Part shown: positions 17,082 to 24,884 of the stretch, in pieces
Layout: each line of letters opens with the position of its first letter
How positions within the stretch are numbered: the stretch's first letter is position 1
Source of the DNA: an uncultured Bacteroidales bacterium
GTDB lineage: Bacteria > Bacteroidota > Bacteroidia > Bacteroidales > Muribaculaceae
DNA: 64,000 bases
Reading direction: 5' to 3'
Assembly: GCA_902776435.1 (NCBI GenBank)
Contig: CACYQB010000007.1
Span: forward strand, 124,001 to 188,000
The notes under the pieces: generated by a model
Seen by the model: only the letters and a program-made list of their open reading frames with translations
Told to the model about the DNA's origin: nothing
Database searches by the model: none
Program-made: the position numbers and the translations under genes

Positions 17082-17212
17082 CAAGCAAATTCATGAGCTA
17101 TGGAATGTAAAATTGTTTATCGCAAGCTGTGAAGCCGCGAATGACTTTAAGTGCTTAGTAATGGTTTGTTTTACAGAACGATAACCCAGACTAATTAGTC
17201 TGGGTTTTTCGT
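17082..17212 (+). ncRNA. Candidate free-standing small RNA (~130 nt)
   Basis: A complete transcription unit without a gene: a consensus promoter at 17046-17075 and an intrinsic terminator at 17183-17206 followed by T's. Between them TGTAAAA (17106-17112) pairs with TTTTACA (17169-17175). Inside is a small hairpin with CGC/GCG and GCT/AGC steps closed by a GTGA tetraloop of the GNRA type, around 17121-17139. The only ATG-led frame is five codons long. The family is not recognised. The rest of 16801-17343 holds no gene. Confidence 0.55.
17183..17212 (+). terminator. Intrinsic terminator of sRNA candidate
   Basis: AACCCAGACTAA pairs with TTAGTCTGGGTT with no spare bases, followed by TTTCGTTT. 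Confidence 0.8.
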
Positions 17213-17254
17213 TTACATCAAGGACAATATTGCCGAGGGACGGTTGAAACGGAT

Positions 17255-17298
17255 AATAACAATGATGGCGTGGAAGTTTCCACGCCATCATTGTTATT
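17255..17298. terminator. Perfect 21-bp inverted repeat, probable terminator of DUF2582 gene
   Basis: Arms 17255-17275 and 17278-17298 are exact reverse complements around a 2-base centre (GGCGTGGAA...TTCCACGCC core). It lies 45 bases after the stop of the minus-strand gene. Longer and more perfect than a usual terminator. Confidence 0.6.
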
Positions 17299-17343
17299 TT
17301 TAGGGATTGATTTCTTTGTTTAATCCGGGAACTGTTTGTGGGA

Positions 17344-17547
17344 TTAGCGCAGTGATACTACGATGTCATCCTTACCCTCTTCGAAGTTGAGCTTGCCTTC
17401 CTTAGCGAGCCAACCCAGGGCGCAATGCATTTCGTTCACTTTGAGCTTAGCAACCTTGCGAAGGTCCTTCAGAGCGAGACCCTTCTTTGCATCGTTCAGG
17501 GCGTTCCACACGAGACCAGCCCAGTTACCAATGTTTTCTACGTTCAT
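17344..17547 (-). CDS. Winged-helix DUF2582 protein
   Basis: 67 residues: MNVENIGNWAGLVWNALNDA... then 'ALKDLRKVAKLKVNEMHCALGWLAKEGKL'. This is the compact winged helix-turn-helix family PF10771 (DUF2582), common in Bacteroidetes and archaea. A DNA-binding role is expected from the fold; targets are unknown. Monocistronic, with a promoter at 17606-17613 and a long inverted repeat after the stop. Confidence 0.82.
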   Translation of the reverse strand: MNVENIGNWAGLVWNALNDAKKGLALKDLRKVAKLKVNEMHCALGWLAKEGKLNFEEGKDDIVVSLR

Positions 17548-17605
17548 AAATTTAAACCTTTAATAAAACAATCAATAATATTAATATAGATTTCAAAAAT
17601 CGCGA

Positions 17606-17613
17606 CAAAGGTA
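17606..17613 (-). promoter_or_regulatory. Promoter of DUF2582 gene
   Basis: TACCTTTG on the minus strand with a TTG 21 bases upstream. Confidence 0.6.
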
Positions 17614-17696
17614 GTTTATTTTTGATTTACAACACAAAAAATCATGCAAAAAGTTATGCAAACTGCCGAAAATAGTTATGCAAATTGTTGCATAGC

Positions 17697-18566
17697 TTAC
17701 AAATTGCCACCCAACAGGCGGTACAAAGCCCAGACATGGGCAAAGTCGTCCCGCTGGCCATCGGTCAGCATTTTCACATGAGAGATACCATGATCTCCCT
17801 TGAGCTTGATCATGGCCCAATGGCTGTGGGCAAGCGCATAGACCAGATCCTTGTGAGCGGGTTTCAACTCATCCTCACTGGACTCCCAATAGAGTTTACT
17901 GTCCAACTTACCGCGCTGCGGGTCGGCAGGGAAGAACGGGTAATCAAAGCCATCGACGTTGAAGGTCAACTCGTCGTAGTTGAGCGGATCATCGGCACAG
18001 TATTGCACACAGAGGCGCAAGGGGCCAGGCACACTGTCTTGGAAATCAAAAATGAAATAGACCTCATTGCTGCCCTTCTCACGGTTGACATACTTGGACA
18101 AACACTCGTTGCCATCGGTGGTGATGTAAGGCATCAAATCATCGATAGTGGCAGTGACCGGCTCATCGTGCCAGGTCATGCGACGGAGGCCCATGCCATA
18201 TTCCTTGATAGAGTAGTCAGTATTGATCAATTCATCGACCAGGGCTTGCTCTTCAGGAGTCTTAGTGGTGGCATTCAAGCGATGCCCCTCGACGGCGGCA
18301 TCATCCTTGACAGCGACAGGAGGCACATCGACAGTCCCCCACACCTCATCGCTGGTGTCCCAGGGGTCGGCCTTGACTTCGGCCTTGCGGGACATCTGCT
18401 CTTGCAGTTTCTTTCTCGCCTTGGCGCGTTCACGCTCGGGGTGCAGACGACGAATGCCCGGCTTGATGCTCGGGTCCTTGTCATTATCGTCAGGCATGAT
18501 ACCTGCCAGCCCTATCGGTGCGGCCATCAGTGCGGCCATCAACAGTAATATGAATCTCCTCATCAC
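17697..18566 (-). CDS. Secreted hypothetical protein
   Basis: 289 residues with a signal peptide (MMRRFILLLMAALMAAPIGLA). A charged Arg/Lys-rich stretch 'RRLHPERERAKARKKLQEQM' follows at about 38-60. The second half is a globular domain containing 'NEVYFIFDFQDSVPGPLRLCVQYCADDP' and 'FNVDGFDYPFFP'. No family recognised. It follows cinA by 15 bases and is likely cotranscribed. Localisation is periplasmic or outer-membrane by signal only. Confidence 0.65.
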   Translation of the reverse strand: MMRRFILLLMAALMAAPIGLAGIMPDDNDKDPSIKPGIRRLHPERERAKARKKLQEQMSRKAEVKADPWDTSDEVWGTVDVPPVAVKDDAAVEGHRLNATTKTPEEQALVDELINTDYSIKEYGMGLRRMTWHDEPVTATIDDLMPYITTDGNECLSKYVNREKGSNEVYFIFDFQDSVPGPLRLCVQYCADDPLNYDELTFNVDGFDYPFFPADPQRGKLDSKLYWESSEDELKPAHKDLVYALAHSHWAMIKLKGDHGISHVKMLTDGQRDDFAHVWALYRLLGGNL

Positions 18567-18581
18567 AAGTGAGTCTAAAGT

Positions 18582-19817
18582 CTATAACAATGATAATAGC
18601 AGCAGTTGGGCTTCAAGGGTGGCACGGGTGATGACACGGTCACGGTCGCCCGGCAACTGCTTGAGTTGCGTAACGACACGGTCACCACACTTGGCGGCCA
18701 TCCACACGGTGCCCACAGGCTTGGTGGGGGTTCCGCCTCCAGGGCCAGCAATGCCGCTTGTGGCGATGGCGCAATCAGTTCCCAGGGCCTTGCAAGCGCC
18801 CTCGACCATCTGTCGCACAACGGGCTCACTCACCACGCCATGGTCAATAATATCCTGCTGCTTGACGCCCAGGAGCGACATTTTCACCTCGTTGGCATAG
18901 CTCACCACCGCGCCCTTGAAATAGTCGCTGCTGCCTGCAATGCTGGTAATCTGGTGGGCGATGTTGCCGCCCGTGCAACTCTCGGCAGTGGAGAGGGTAA
19001 GCCCACGTTCACGCAGACGCTCACCCAGTATCTCCGGCAGGCGCTTGTCGCCGTCGGCAATGATGTGACCACCCAGGATATCGTGCAACTGCCGCGACAG
19101 GCGGTCCATATCTTCATTGATCTGGCGGGCATCGGTCGATGAACCGGTCAAGCGCAGGCGGATGATGCCACCCTCGGGCAGGTATGCAAGATGGATCCCT
19201 TCAGGCAGGTTGCGCTCAAACTCATCGAGCTGCATTGCCAACGCCGATTCGATGATGCCTGTAACGACAAAGGTGCGGAACTCGATGTCCTCGCCATCGT
19301 TGAAGCGAGCTAACAGCTGCGGGATGACAGCACGTTCCATCATCGCCTGCAACTCAAAGGGCACGCCAGGCATGCTCACCAGCACCTTGCCATCACGCTC
19401 AAACCACATCAGGGGCGCCGTGCCCACCTCGTTTTGAATCACACGGCACGACGAGGGCACCATGGCTTGCAAACGGGTGTATTCGTTGAGCTTCAAGTGA
19501 CGGCGTTCCATCACCTGCATGACGTTGCGTTCCACGTCCTGATTGAGCACCATCTCACCGCCAAAGTAGCGGCACAGCGTCGGCTTGGTGATGTCGTCCT
19601 TGGTCGGACCCAGGCCGCCTGTCATCAGCACGACATCAGTCTGGGCGAAGGCGCGGTCGATGGCGAGTTCAATCTGACGGGCATCGTCGGGCACAACCTG
19701 CACCGTGTGCACATCCCACCCACGAGGTGTCATGTGCCGGGCGATCCAGCCCGAATTGGTGTCGGTGACCTGGCCGATGAGCAGTTCATCACCGATGGCA
19801 ATAATGCTGTATTTCAT
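18582..19817 (-). CDS. cinA: CinA-family competence/damage protein
   Basis: 411 residues. The N-terminal MoaB/MogA-like domain (about 1-170) begins 'YSIIAIGDELLIGQVTDTNS' and has 'LMTGGLGPTKDDITK'. The C-terminal CinA/PncC domain (about 255-411) has 'LSTAESCTGGNIAHQIT' and 'AIATSGIAGPGGGTPTKPVG', the NMN deamidase signature. It is expected to recycle nicotinamide mononucleotide and ADP-ribose. The start codon is preceded immediately by a nine-copy 7-bp repeat tract (19818-19879). Confidence 0.92.
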   Translation of the reverse strand: MKYSIIAIGDELLIGQVTDTNSGWIARHMTPRGWDVHTVQVVPDDARQIELAIDRAFAQTDVVLMTGGLGPTKDDITKPTLCRYFGGEMVLNQDVERNVMQVMERRHLKLNEYTRLQAMVPSSCRVIQNEVGTAPLMWFERDGKVLVSMPGVPFELQAMMERAVIPQLLARFNDGEDIEFRTFVVTGIIESALAMQLDEFERNLPEGIHLAYLPEGGIIRLRLTGSSTDARQINEDMDRLSRQLHDILGGHIIADGDKRLPEILGERLRERGLTLSTAESCTGGNIAHQITSIAGSSDYFKGAVVSYANEVKMSLLGVKQQDIIDHGVVSEPVVRQMVEGACKALGTDCAIATSGIAGPGGGTPTKPVGTVWMAAKCGDRVVTQLKQLPGDRDRVITRATLEAQLLLLSLL

Positions 19818-19879
19818 TTTTAGTTTTTAGTCCTTAGTTTTAAGTTGTTAGTCCTTAGTTGTTAGTTTTAAGTTTTAAG
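19818..19879 (-). repeat. 7-bp periodic tract upstream of cinA
   Basis: On the plus strand the units are TTTTTAG, TCCTTAG, TTTTAAG, TTGTTAG, TCCTTAG, TTGTTAG, TTTTAAG and TTTTAAG after a leading TTTTAG. The period is exactly seven, with each unit ending in (T/A)AG. It starts at the base next to the cinA ATG. Confidence 0.85.
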
Positions 19880-19936
19880 TATGGTTACTGTCGCCTGAAA
19901 AAACTCTAATCTCTAATCTTTAATCAGTGCGAAGCA

Positions 19937-20542
19937 CTACTTAACGGGAATTTTCCTGGCAGGCCAACCGTAATCCTGATAGAACTTGACGGGCAGTTTA
20001 TTGTCCTTGACATACTTGGCAATGAAGATTGAGCGCGCCTGCTCACGAGTCTCCTCGTCGCTATTGATGCCATGGAATGCCATGTACATGTCGCCAAAGA
20101 TGCGCTTGGCGCTCGACAAGTAGTTGCTACCATCCTCTACTTGCTCAAACGAGGTGACCACATAGCCTTTATCGGTTTTCTTAAGAATCATCGCGCCAGG
20201 ATGCGAACCGCCGGAAACCGTCTTCAGCGTATCGCCAACCACATTGTAGTTAAATACCCAAAAGTCACCCAGCACACGCATGCTTTCATTATCTTGTGGG
20301 GTACTAGCGACGACTGTGGGGCAGGGAATGCACACCTCACCTGGAGCATATTGCGAGCCAATAGAATCAACCAGATAGCTACTCAGAGCAGCGAAGAACT
20401 CAGGATTCTTCTCAATCATGGCAATAAAAGCGTTATCCGATTCCTCTCTGGTAATGGGAGGTACGGCCTTTCCATTTTTCATACACGTCATGCTAGTGCA
20501 CAAAAAGAGAGCGATAATCATCAAGAATTTTACCTTTTTCAT
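19937..20542 (-). CDS. Secreted or lipoprotein hypothetical protein
   Basis: 201 residues, MKKVKFLMIIALFLCTSMTC..., a signal peptide with possible lipobox Cys 15 or 20. The domain has the look of a small nutrient- or NTF2-like fold ('ILKKTDKGYVVTSFEQVEDGSNY', 'SIFIAKYVKDNKLPVKFYQDYGWP'), but I cannot name the family. First gene of a run with cinA and the 17697 gene. Promoter at 20575-20582. Confidence 0.65.
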   Translation of the reverse strand: MKKVKFLMIIALFLCTSMTCMKNGKAVPPITREESDNAFIAMIEKNPEFFAALSSYLVDSIGSQYAPGEVCIPCPTVVASTPQDNESMRVLGDFWVFNYNVVGDTLKTVSGGSHPGAMILKKTDKGYVVTSFEQVEDGSNYLSSAKRIFGDMYMAFHGINSDEETREQARSIFIAKYVKDNKLPVKFYQDYGWPARKIPVK

Positions 20543-20574
20543 GTCTCTAAAGTTTAGTTAATAAAGCGATTCTG

Positions 20575-20582
20575 CAAAGGTA
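20575..20582 (-). promoter_or_regulatory. Promoter of the 19937-20542 gene
   Basis: TACCTTTG on the minus strand, 32 bases before the ATG; -33 element not clear. Confidence 0.55.
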
Positions 20583-20664
20583 CTGTATTTTTTGCGAATT
20601 CATCGGGAAACGGGGACATATTGTTACATGATTATTCTAGAATTGCCTCTCAATATGCAGTTCC

Positions 20665-22455
20665 TTATCGTCCCCAACGGATTTTGTCATAGTCCTGTTT
20701 GTTAATCAGCCGCTGCTTGCAGTTATAGCGTGGGCTGAATAAATCCAACGAATCGCGGTAATACACCGTATTGATGCCTCCCACCGTGAAAAGCAGGTGG
20801 CAGAGGTTATCTATCATGAACGGGCGATTCACGGCCTGGCGTATTCTGGAAACGACTTCAGGATGCTTATGCTGGAATTGATCGGAGCACCAGACTATGA
20901 ATGGGATGTCATATTGGTATTTAAGTTTATTGGACGACAACGGGCCGTGGTCTCTGGCACACTGGTCACGCCAATCATACACTTCTTCGCCATGGTCGCT
21001 CAGATATACCAGAAAGGTATTATCCTGACTCAGGTGGTCAATAATCTTGTTTATCACATAGTCATTGTAAAGCGTCGCATTGTCATAGCTTGCGATATAT
21101 GCTTTCTTCTCCTTGGTAATATATGCTTCGTTTCGGTCAATGCTGTCAGCCGTGAAATGGGCAAACCCGTCATGCGGGAAGCGGTTGCTCGCGTCATGAT
21201 GTTGCCCAAACAGGTGGAAGATCATCAGGTTATGTCTGTTCTGGAGATGACCGACGTTTTCAAAAAAATCCTCGATGAAATCCCCATCCATCTCAAAGGA
21301 TTTGGTATTGGTCCGGCTATAAGCTATCTTGCTCAGATCAGGATCATAGAGAAAGAAACGCGGAGAGATTTCAAGTTGATTATCCCAGAAGAACACATCA
21401 TAGCCCGCCTGCTTGAACAATGCGGGGAAATAGGGATATTGATACCATTGCTCCCCTTCGCTCGTATTGTTGCAGCACAACAGGTCACGCAGCACAAGGC
21501 TGGTATTATTAGAAGGTGTCACAACATCATTAAAGACAAACAAGCGCCCTTGTTGGGCTTCCCACATCAGATGAGGTGTCGTATTCAGCCGATAGCCATA
21601 AAGCCCTGCATGCCACTTGATATAGGACTCTCCTATCACCAAGACCACATTCAAGGAATCGTCCACCTCTCCAGACAGTGACGGGCGTGCCATTTCACTC
21701 GTGGTTTGTACAGCCTGCCGCATGTGACTCTCCATGATTGAATTGATGATGACTGCAGCGTAGGTGTTGGTGAACGGGTCAATCGGGTGCTTCATGTAAG
21801 GGATATCATCGGGCGATGTTGACTTGCAGATGTCCACATAAACCCTGGCGGAGTAAAGCCCAAAGGCCAGAATCGGCACAATCAAGGCAGCAAGTGGCTT
21901 ATAATGAGCAGAAAGGAATCTCGTATTGAAGAAGGCTTTAAGCCGTTTCCATACATATTCCAGGATGATGATAAGCGCCACATACAGCACAACATACTTG
22001 ATGGTCGGAATGGCGGCATCGGACAACAGGTACTGATGAACAAACTCACTGGTTTCTTTACTATTGGTCTCGGACAGCAGGCCTAAATAGGTGGCACAGA
22101 TGCGTTGGCCAAAATTGTGCAACAAGAAGTGCTGAGTTGCAGCGGCAGCCAGCGATAGGAGATAAAACAGATATTTCAGGAACCTCTTTTTGCAAATAAG
22201 GGCCGCACAGACATAGGCCATGGTGAACCAGATCGCGAGATGCCCTAATGAACACATCAACGAAGGAGCATGCGGGTCCAAACTGTTCACGAGACGCACA
22301 TGCATCATGTGAATCGCATTAACGGCCCCCATCAGAAAAATAAAAATCAAGATAAAAGGCAACTCTTCAACCACGGGAGTGGCCAAAGAGCGGACAAACT
22401 GTGAGAACTTGCCCCCGATACCTTGTAATCTTGATTTTGTCGCCTTCTGCATCAA
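20665..22455 (-). CDS. Phosphoethanolamine-transferase-like sulfatase-fold membrane enzyme
   Basis: 596 residues. The N-terminal ~215 residues hold about five transmembrane segments. The periplasmic alkaline-phosphatase-like domain follows, with 'VVLVIGESYIKWHAGLYGYRL' (metal site), 'DVVTPSNNTSLVLRDLL' (the Thr region that becomes phosphoethanolaminated in EptA/MCR enzymes) and 'FLVYLSDHGEEVYD' (metal site). This is the layout of lipid A or core phosphoethanolamine transferases. In Bacteroidales it would modify lipid A phosphate; the acceptor is inferred, and another cell-envelope glycan is possible. Divergent from the Ste24-like gene, with facing promoters. Confidence 0.82.
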   Translation of the reverse strand: MMQKATKSRLQGIGGKFSQFVRSLATPVVEELPFILIFIFLMGAVNAIHMMHVRLVNSLDPHAPSLMCSLGHLAIWFTMAYVCAALICKKRFLKYLFYLLSLAAAATQHFLLHNFGQRICATYLGLLSETNSKETSEFVHQYLLSDAAIPTIKYVVLYVALIIILEYVWKRLKAFFNTRFLSAHYKPLAALIVPILAFGLYSARVYVDICKSTSPDDIPYMKHPIDPFTNTYAAVIINSIMESHMRQAVQTTSEMARPSLSGEVDDSLNVVLVIGESYIKWHAGLYGYRLNTTPHLMWEAQQGRLFVFNDVVTPSNNTSLVLRDLLCCNNTSEGEQWYQYPYFPALFKQAGYDVFFWDNQLEISPRFFLYDPDLSKIAYSRTNTKSFEMDGDFIEDFFENVGHLQNRHNLMIFHLFGQHHDASNRFPHDGFAHFTADSIDRNEAYITKEKKAYIASYDNATLYNDYVINKIIDHLSQDNTFLVYLSDHGEEVYDWRDQCARDHGPLSSNKLKYQYDIPFIVWCSDQFQHKHPEVVSRIRQAVNRPFMIDNLCHLLFTVGGINTVYYRDSLDLFSPRYNCKQRLINKQDYDKIRWGR

Positions 22456-22499
22456 AATGGTCCGGTTATGCCTCTGAACATTATATTAATGTGATGCCA

Positions 22500-22507
22500 C
22501 AAAGGTA
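22500..22507 (-). promoter_or_regulatory. Promoter of the transferase gene
   Basis: TACCTTTG on the minus strand with TTG 19 bases upstream. Confidence 0.65.
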
Positions 22508-22555
22508 GTATTTTATTGCGGAGGGACAAAATTTTGCGGCTCTGCAATAATGGTG

Positions 22556-22563
22556 TAACTTTG
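22556..22563 (+). promoter_or_regulatory. Promoter of the Ste24-like protease gene
   Basis: TTG at 22534-22536, 19-base spacer, TAACTTTG; 24 bases before the ATG. It is divergent with the promoter at 22500. Confidence 0.65.
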
Positions 22564-22586
22564 CAGAGCAAAACAGGATTCATATT

Positions 22587-23837
22587 ATGGCAAAGACATT
22601 ATTATTGCTGATTATAGCGTTTGTAACACTTGAGTTTATAGTAAGCAGTGTGTTATCGTGGCTGAACACCAAGTGGATGACGCATCCCGTTCCACCGGAG
22701 TTGGAAGGGCTGTATGATGACGAGAAGTATCGCAAACAGCAAGACTACATGCGTACCAACAAGCGGGTGTCGCTCATCGCACGCTGTGTGTCGTTTGGCT
22801 TGACGCTTGTCATCTTGGGCTACGGGCTGCTCGGATGGTTGGACAATCAGTGCAAGTCATGGACCGACATTCCTGTGCTGCAAGTAATCCTTTTCTTGCT
22901 GATTTACAACCTGTTCAACACCATTATCGCCTTGCCGTTCAGTTACTACTCGACCTTTGTCATCGAGGAACGTTTCGGATTCAACCGCACGACGCACAAG
23001 ACGTTTTGGCTCGACACGCTGAAGTCTTTCCTTGTCTCTACCGCATTGAGCGCTGTGCTGATGGCTGTAGTCTATTGGCTGTACCAGACCTTCGGACAGC
23101 AATTCTGGATTTGGGCGACACTGGTGTGTGCTGTGTTCATCATTTTCTTCTCGATGTTCTACAGCAACCTCATCGTGCCCTTGTTCAACAAGCAGACGCC
23201 GTTGCCCGAGGGCGAGTTGCGCGATGCCATCACTGGTGCGCTGGAGAGTTTCGGTTCAAAGTTCAAGGACATTTACATCATCGACGGCAGCAAGCATTCC
23301 ACCAAGGCCAACGCCTATTTCACGGGCTTTGGTCCCAAGAAGCGCATTGTGCTCTATGACACCCTGCAAGATCAGATGACCAACGACGAGATTGTCGCCG
23401 TGCTCGCCCATGAATTCGGACACTACAAGCACCGCGACACCTTCAGGAACATGTTCATCTCGATTGCGATGGTGGCCGTCAACCTGTTTATCTTCTCTCT
23501 GCTGGTAAGCAACCCCGACCTGCCTGCAGCGCTGGGCGGTACAGCCCCGTCATTCATCCTGGCGCTGGTAGCGTTCTCGCTGCTGTTCTCACCCATCGAC
23601 CTGTTGCTTAACCCCGCCAGCAACGCCATCTCGCGCCATGCCGAATACCGCGCCGACGCCTTTGCGGCCAGCCACGGCCATGGCGAAACCCTCATCAGCG
23701 GCCTCAAGAAACTCGCCGCCCACGGCCTGAGCAACCTCACGCCCCACCCTCTCGTCGTGTGGTTCAGCTACAGTCACCCCACCCTGGCCCAACGCATCCG
23801 CGCCATCCGTTGTTCAAACAACAAGGACAACAACTAA
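22587..23837 (+). CDS. M48-family membrane zinc metallopeptidase, Ste24-like
   Basis: 416 residues with several membrane segments in the first 190 residues. The zinc-protease motif 'VLAHEFGHYKHRDTF' (HExxH) lies near residue 280, and the third ligand region 'RHAEYRADAFAASHG' near 350. This order and length match Ste24/CAAX-prenyl-protease-1 type M48A peptidases. In bacteria the role is probably membrane-protein quality control; no prenylation is implied. Confidence 0.88.
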   Translation: MAKTLLLLIIAFVTLEFIVSSVLSWLNTKWMTHPVPPELEGLYDDEKYRKQQDYMRTNKRVSLIARCVSFGLTLVILGYGLLGWLDNQCKSWTDIPVLQVILFLLIYNLFNTIIALPFSYYSTFVIEERFGFNRTTHKTFWLDTLKSFLVSTALSAVLMAVVYWLYQTFGQQFWIWATLVCAVFIIFFSMFYSNLIVPLFNKQTPLPEGELRDAITGALESFGSKFKDIYIIDGSKHSTKANAYFTGFGPKKRIVLYDTLQDQMTNDEIVAVLAHEFGHYKHRDTFRNMFISIAMVAVNLFIFSLLVSNPDLPAALGGTAPSFILALVAFSLLFSPIDLLLNPASNAISRHAEYRADAFAASHGHGETLISGLKKLAAHGLSNLTPHPLVVWFSYSHPTLAQRIRAIRCSNNKDNN

Positions 23838-23917
23838 ACAACTGGGAAAACTATCATAAAAGGAAAACAATAAATACAATAAAAACAATTTATTGCCTCA
23901 ACTCCACATCGTTATAA

Positions 23918-23937
23918 AACCATGTGTCATCACATGG
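23918..23937. other. Small inverted repeat between convergent genes
   Basis: ACCATGTG-TCAT-CACATGGT, an 8-bp stem without a T-run, in the 235-base spacer 23838-24072. It may assist termination. Nothing else is seen in the spacer. Confidence 0.3.
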
Positions 23938-24072
23938 TCGCCACATCTTTTCTCGCCCCCAAAAAGTTGCGGAACAACTTGTGCATCTTGCTCATAAACA
24001 ACAACTTTGTGGCATCAAAGCAATTAGCCAGTAGCGTTAAACAAATCTCGCCATACGGAGAAATATAGTCAT

Positions 24073-24852
24073 TTAAATCCCTTCTTCTGCTTCTTTTATT
24101 TTCGTAATGATTTCAGCACGTGTTTCCGGGCTTGTGCCATGAACGGCATGGCGGACAATTCCCATTTTATCGACAACCACTGTAAAGGGAAAGCCTTCGG
24201 TCCCAATCCAAGACATCATATCCTTGGCTTCAACGAGGTGTGTCCAAGTGAAGTGGTGTTTTTCGGTTATCTTTTGTACAACCTCGGCATCATGGTAGGT
24301 GGCAGAAAAAAACATGACATCAGGGAACTGTTCTTTCCACGTTGACAGTTCAGGCATTTCGGCACGGCACGGTCCACAACCGGAATACCACAGGTTGAGC
24401 ACCATCACATGACCTCTGACACTGTCGTTGGTCCATCTGCGTCCTTCTAAATCTATTTCATTAAATGGCGGAAATGGCTCACCTGCCTTAGGCGAGTAGA
24501 AAGTGCCATCATCCTTAACGCCTGCTTGAGCCAATTCCAACATTGTTGCCATCATATTGGCACCATTCAGGAACTGATTGGCATTGCGCACCTGTTCCCG
24601 AGGTATCGCCTGGCTGATGACAGATTCGGGTAAATCGATATCAAGTCCAATGGCAAGTATCTTGTTTCCTTCTGAATCTTTCAGTCGTGTGTAACTTGGA
24701 TTGGCATTCTCGGGGAGTTTTGGTAACTCACGAAAAAAATAGCCATTGATCAAGAACTTCGGGATAATTATATCTGTTCTCTGCTCTTGCGCTATTGCCA
24801 TGAGAGATATTAGAGCAACAAGAGCGATTATTACAAACCTAAGTGCTTTCAT
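24073..24852 (-). CDS. TlpA-like secreted thiol-disulfide oxidoreductase
   Basis: 259 residues with a signal peptide (cut near residue 21). The C-terminal thioredoxin domain has 'VLNLWYSGCGPCRAEMPELS', with the active-site CGPC at 159-162 and the cis-Pro region in 'GTEGFPFTVVVDKMG'. An N-terminal ~110-residue extension precedes it. Expected to act in the periplasm on disulfides or in cytochrome maturation. It follows tsaD by 32 bases and ends the tamB-like operon. AT-richer than tsaD. Confidence 0.82.
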   Translation of the reverse strand: MKALRFVIIALVALISLMAIAQEQRTDIIIPKFLINGYFFRELPKLPENANPSYTRLKDSEGNKILAIGLDIDLPESVISQAIPREQVRNANQFLNGANMMATMLELAQAGVKDDGTFYSPKAGEPFPPFNEIDLEGRRWTNDSVRGHVMVLNLWYSGCGPCRAEMPELSTWKEQFPDVMFFSATYHDAEVVQKITEKHHFTWTHLVEAKDMMSWIGTEGFPFTVVVDKMGIVRHAVHGTSPETRAEIITKIKEAEEGI

Positions 24853-24884
24853 TTCAGCAGATTACTATTTAATTGGAGGTTTTT

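Noticed and set aside
17685-18548. 287-residue plus-strand ORF opposite the secreted hypothetical gene
   Set aside because: The opposite frame has a signal peptide and operon context; this one has neither.
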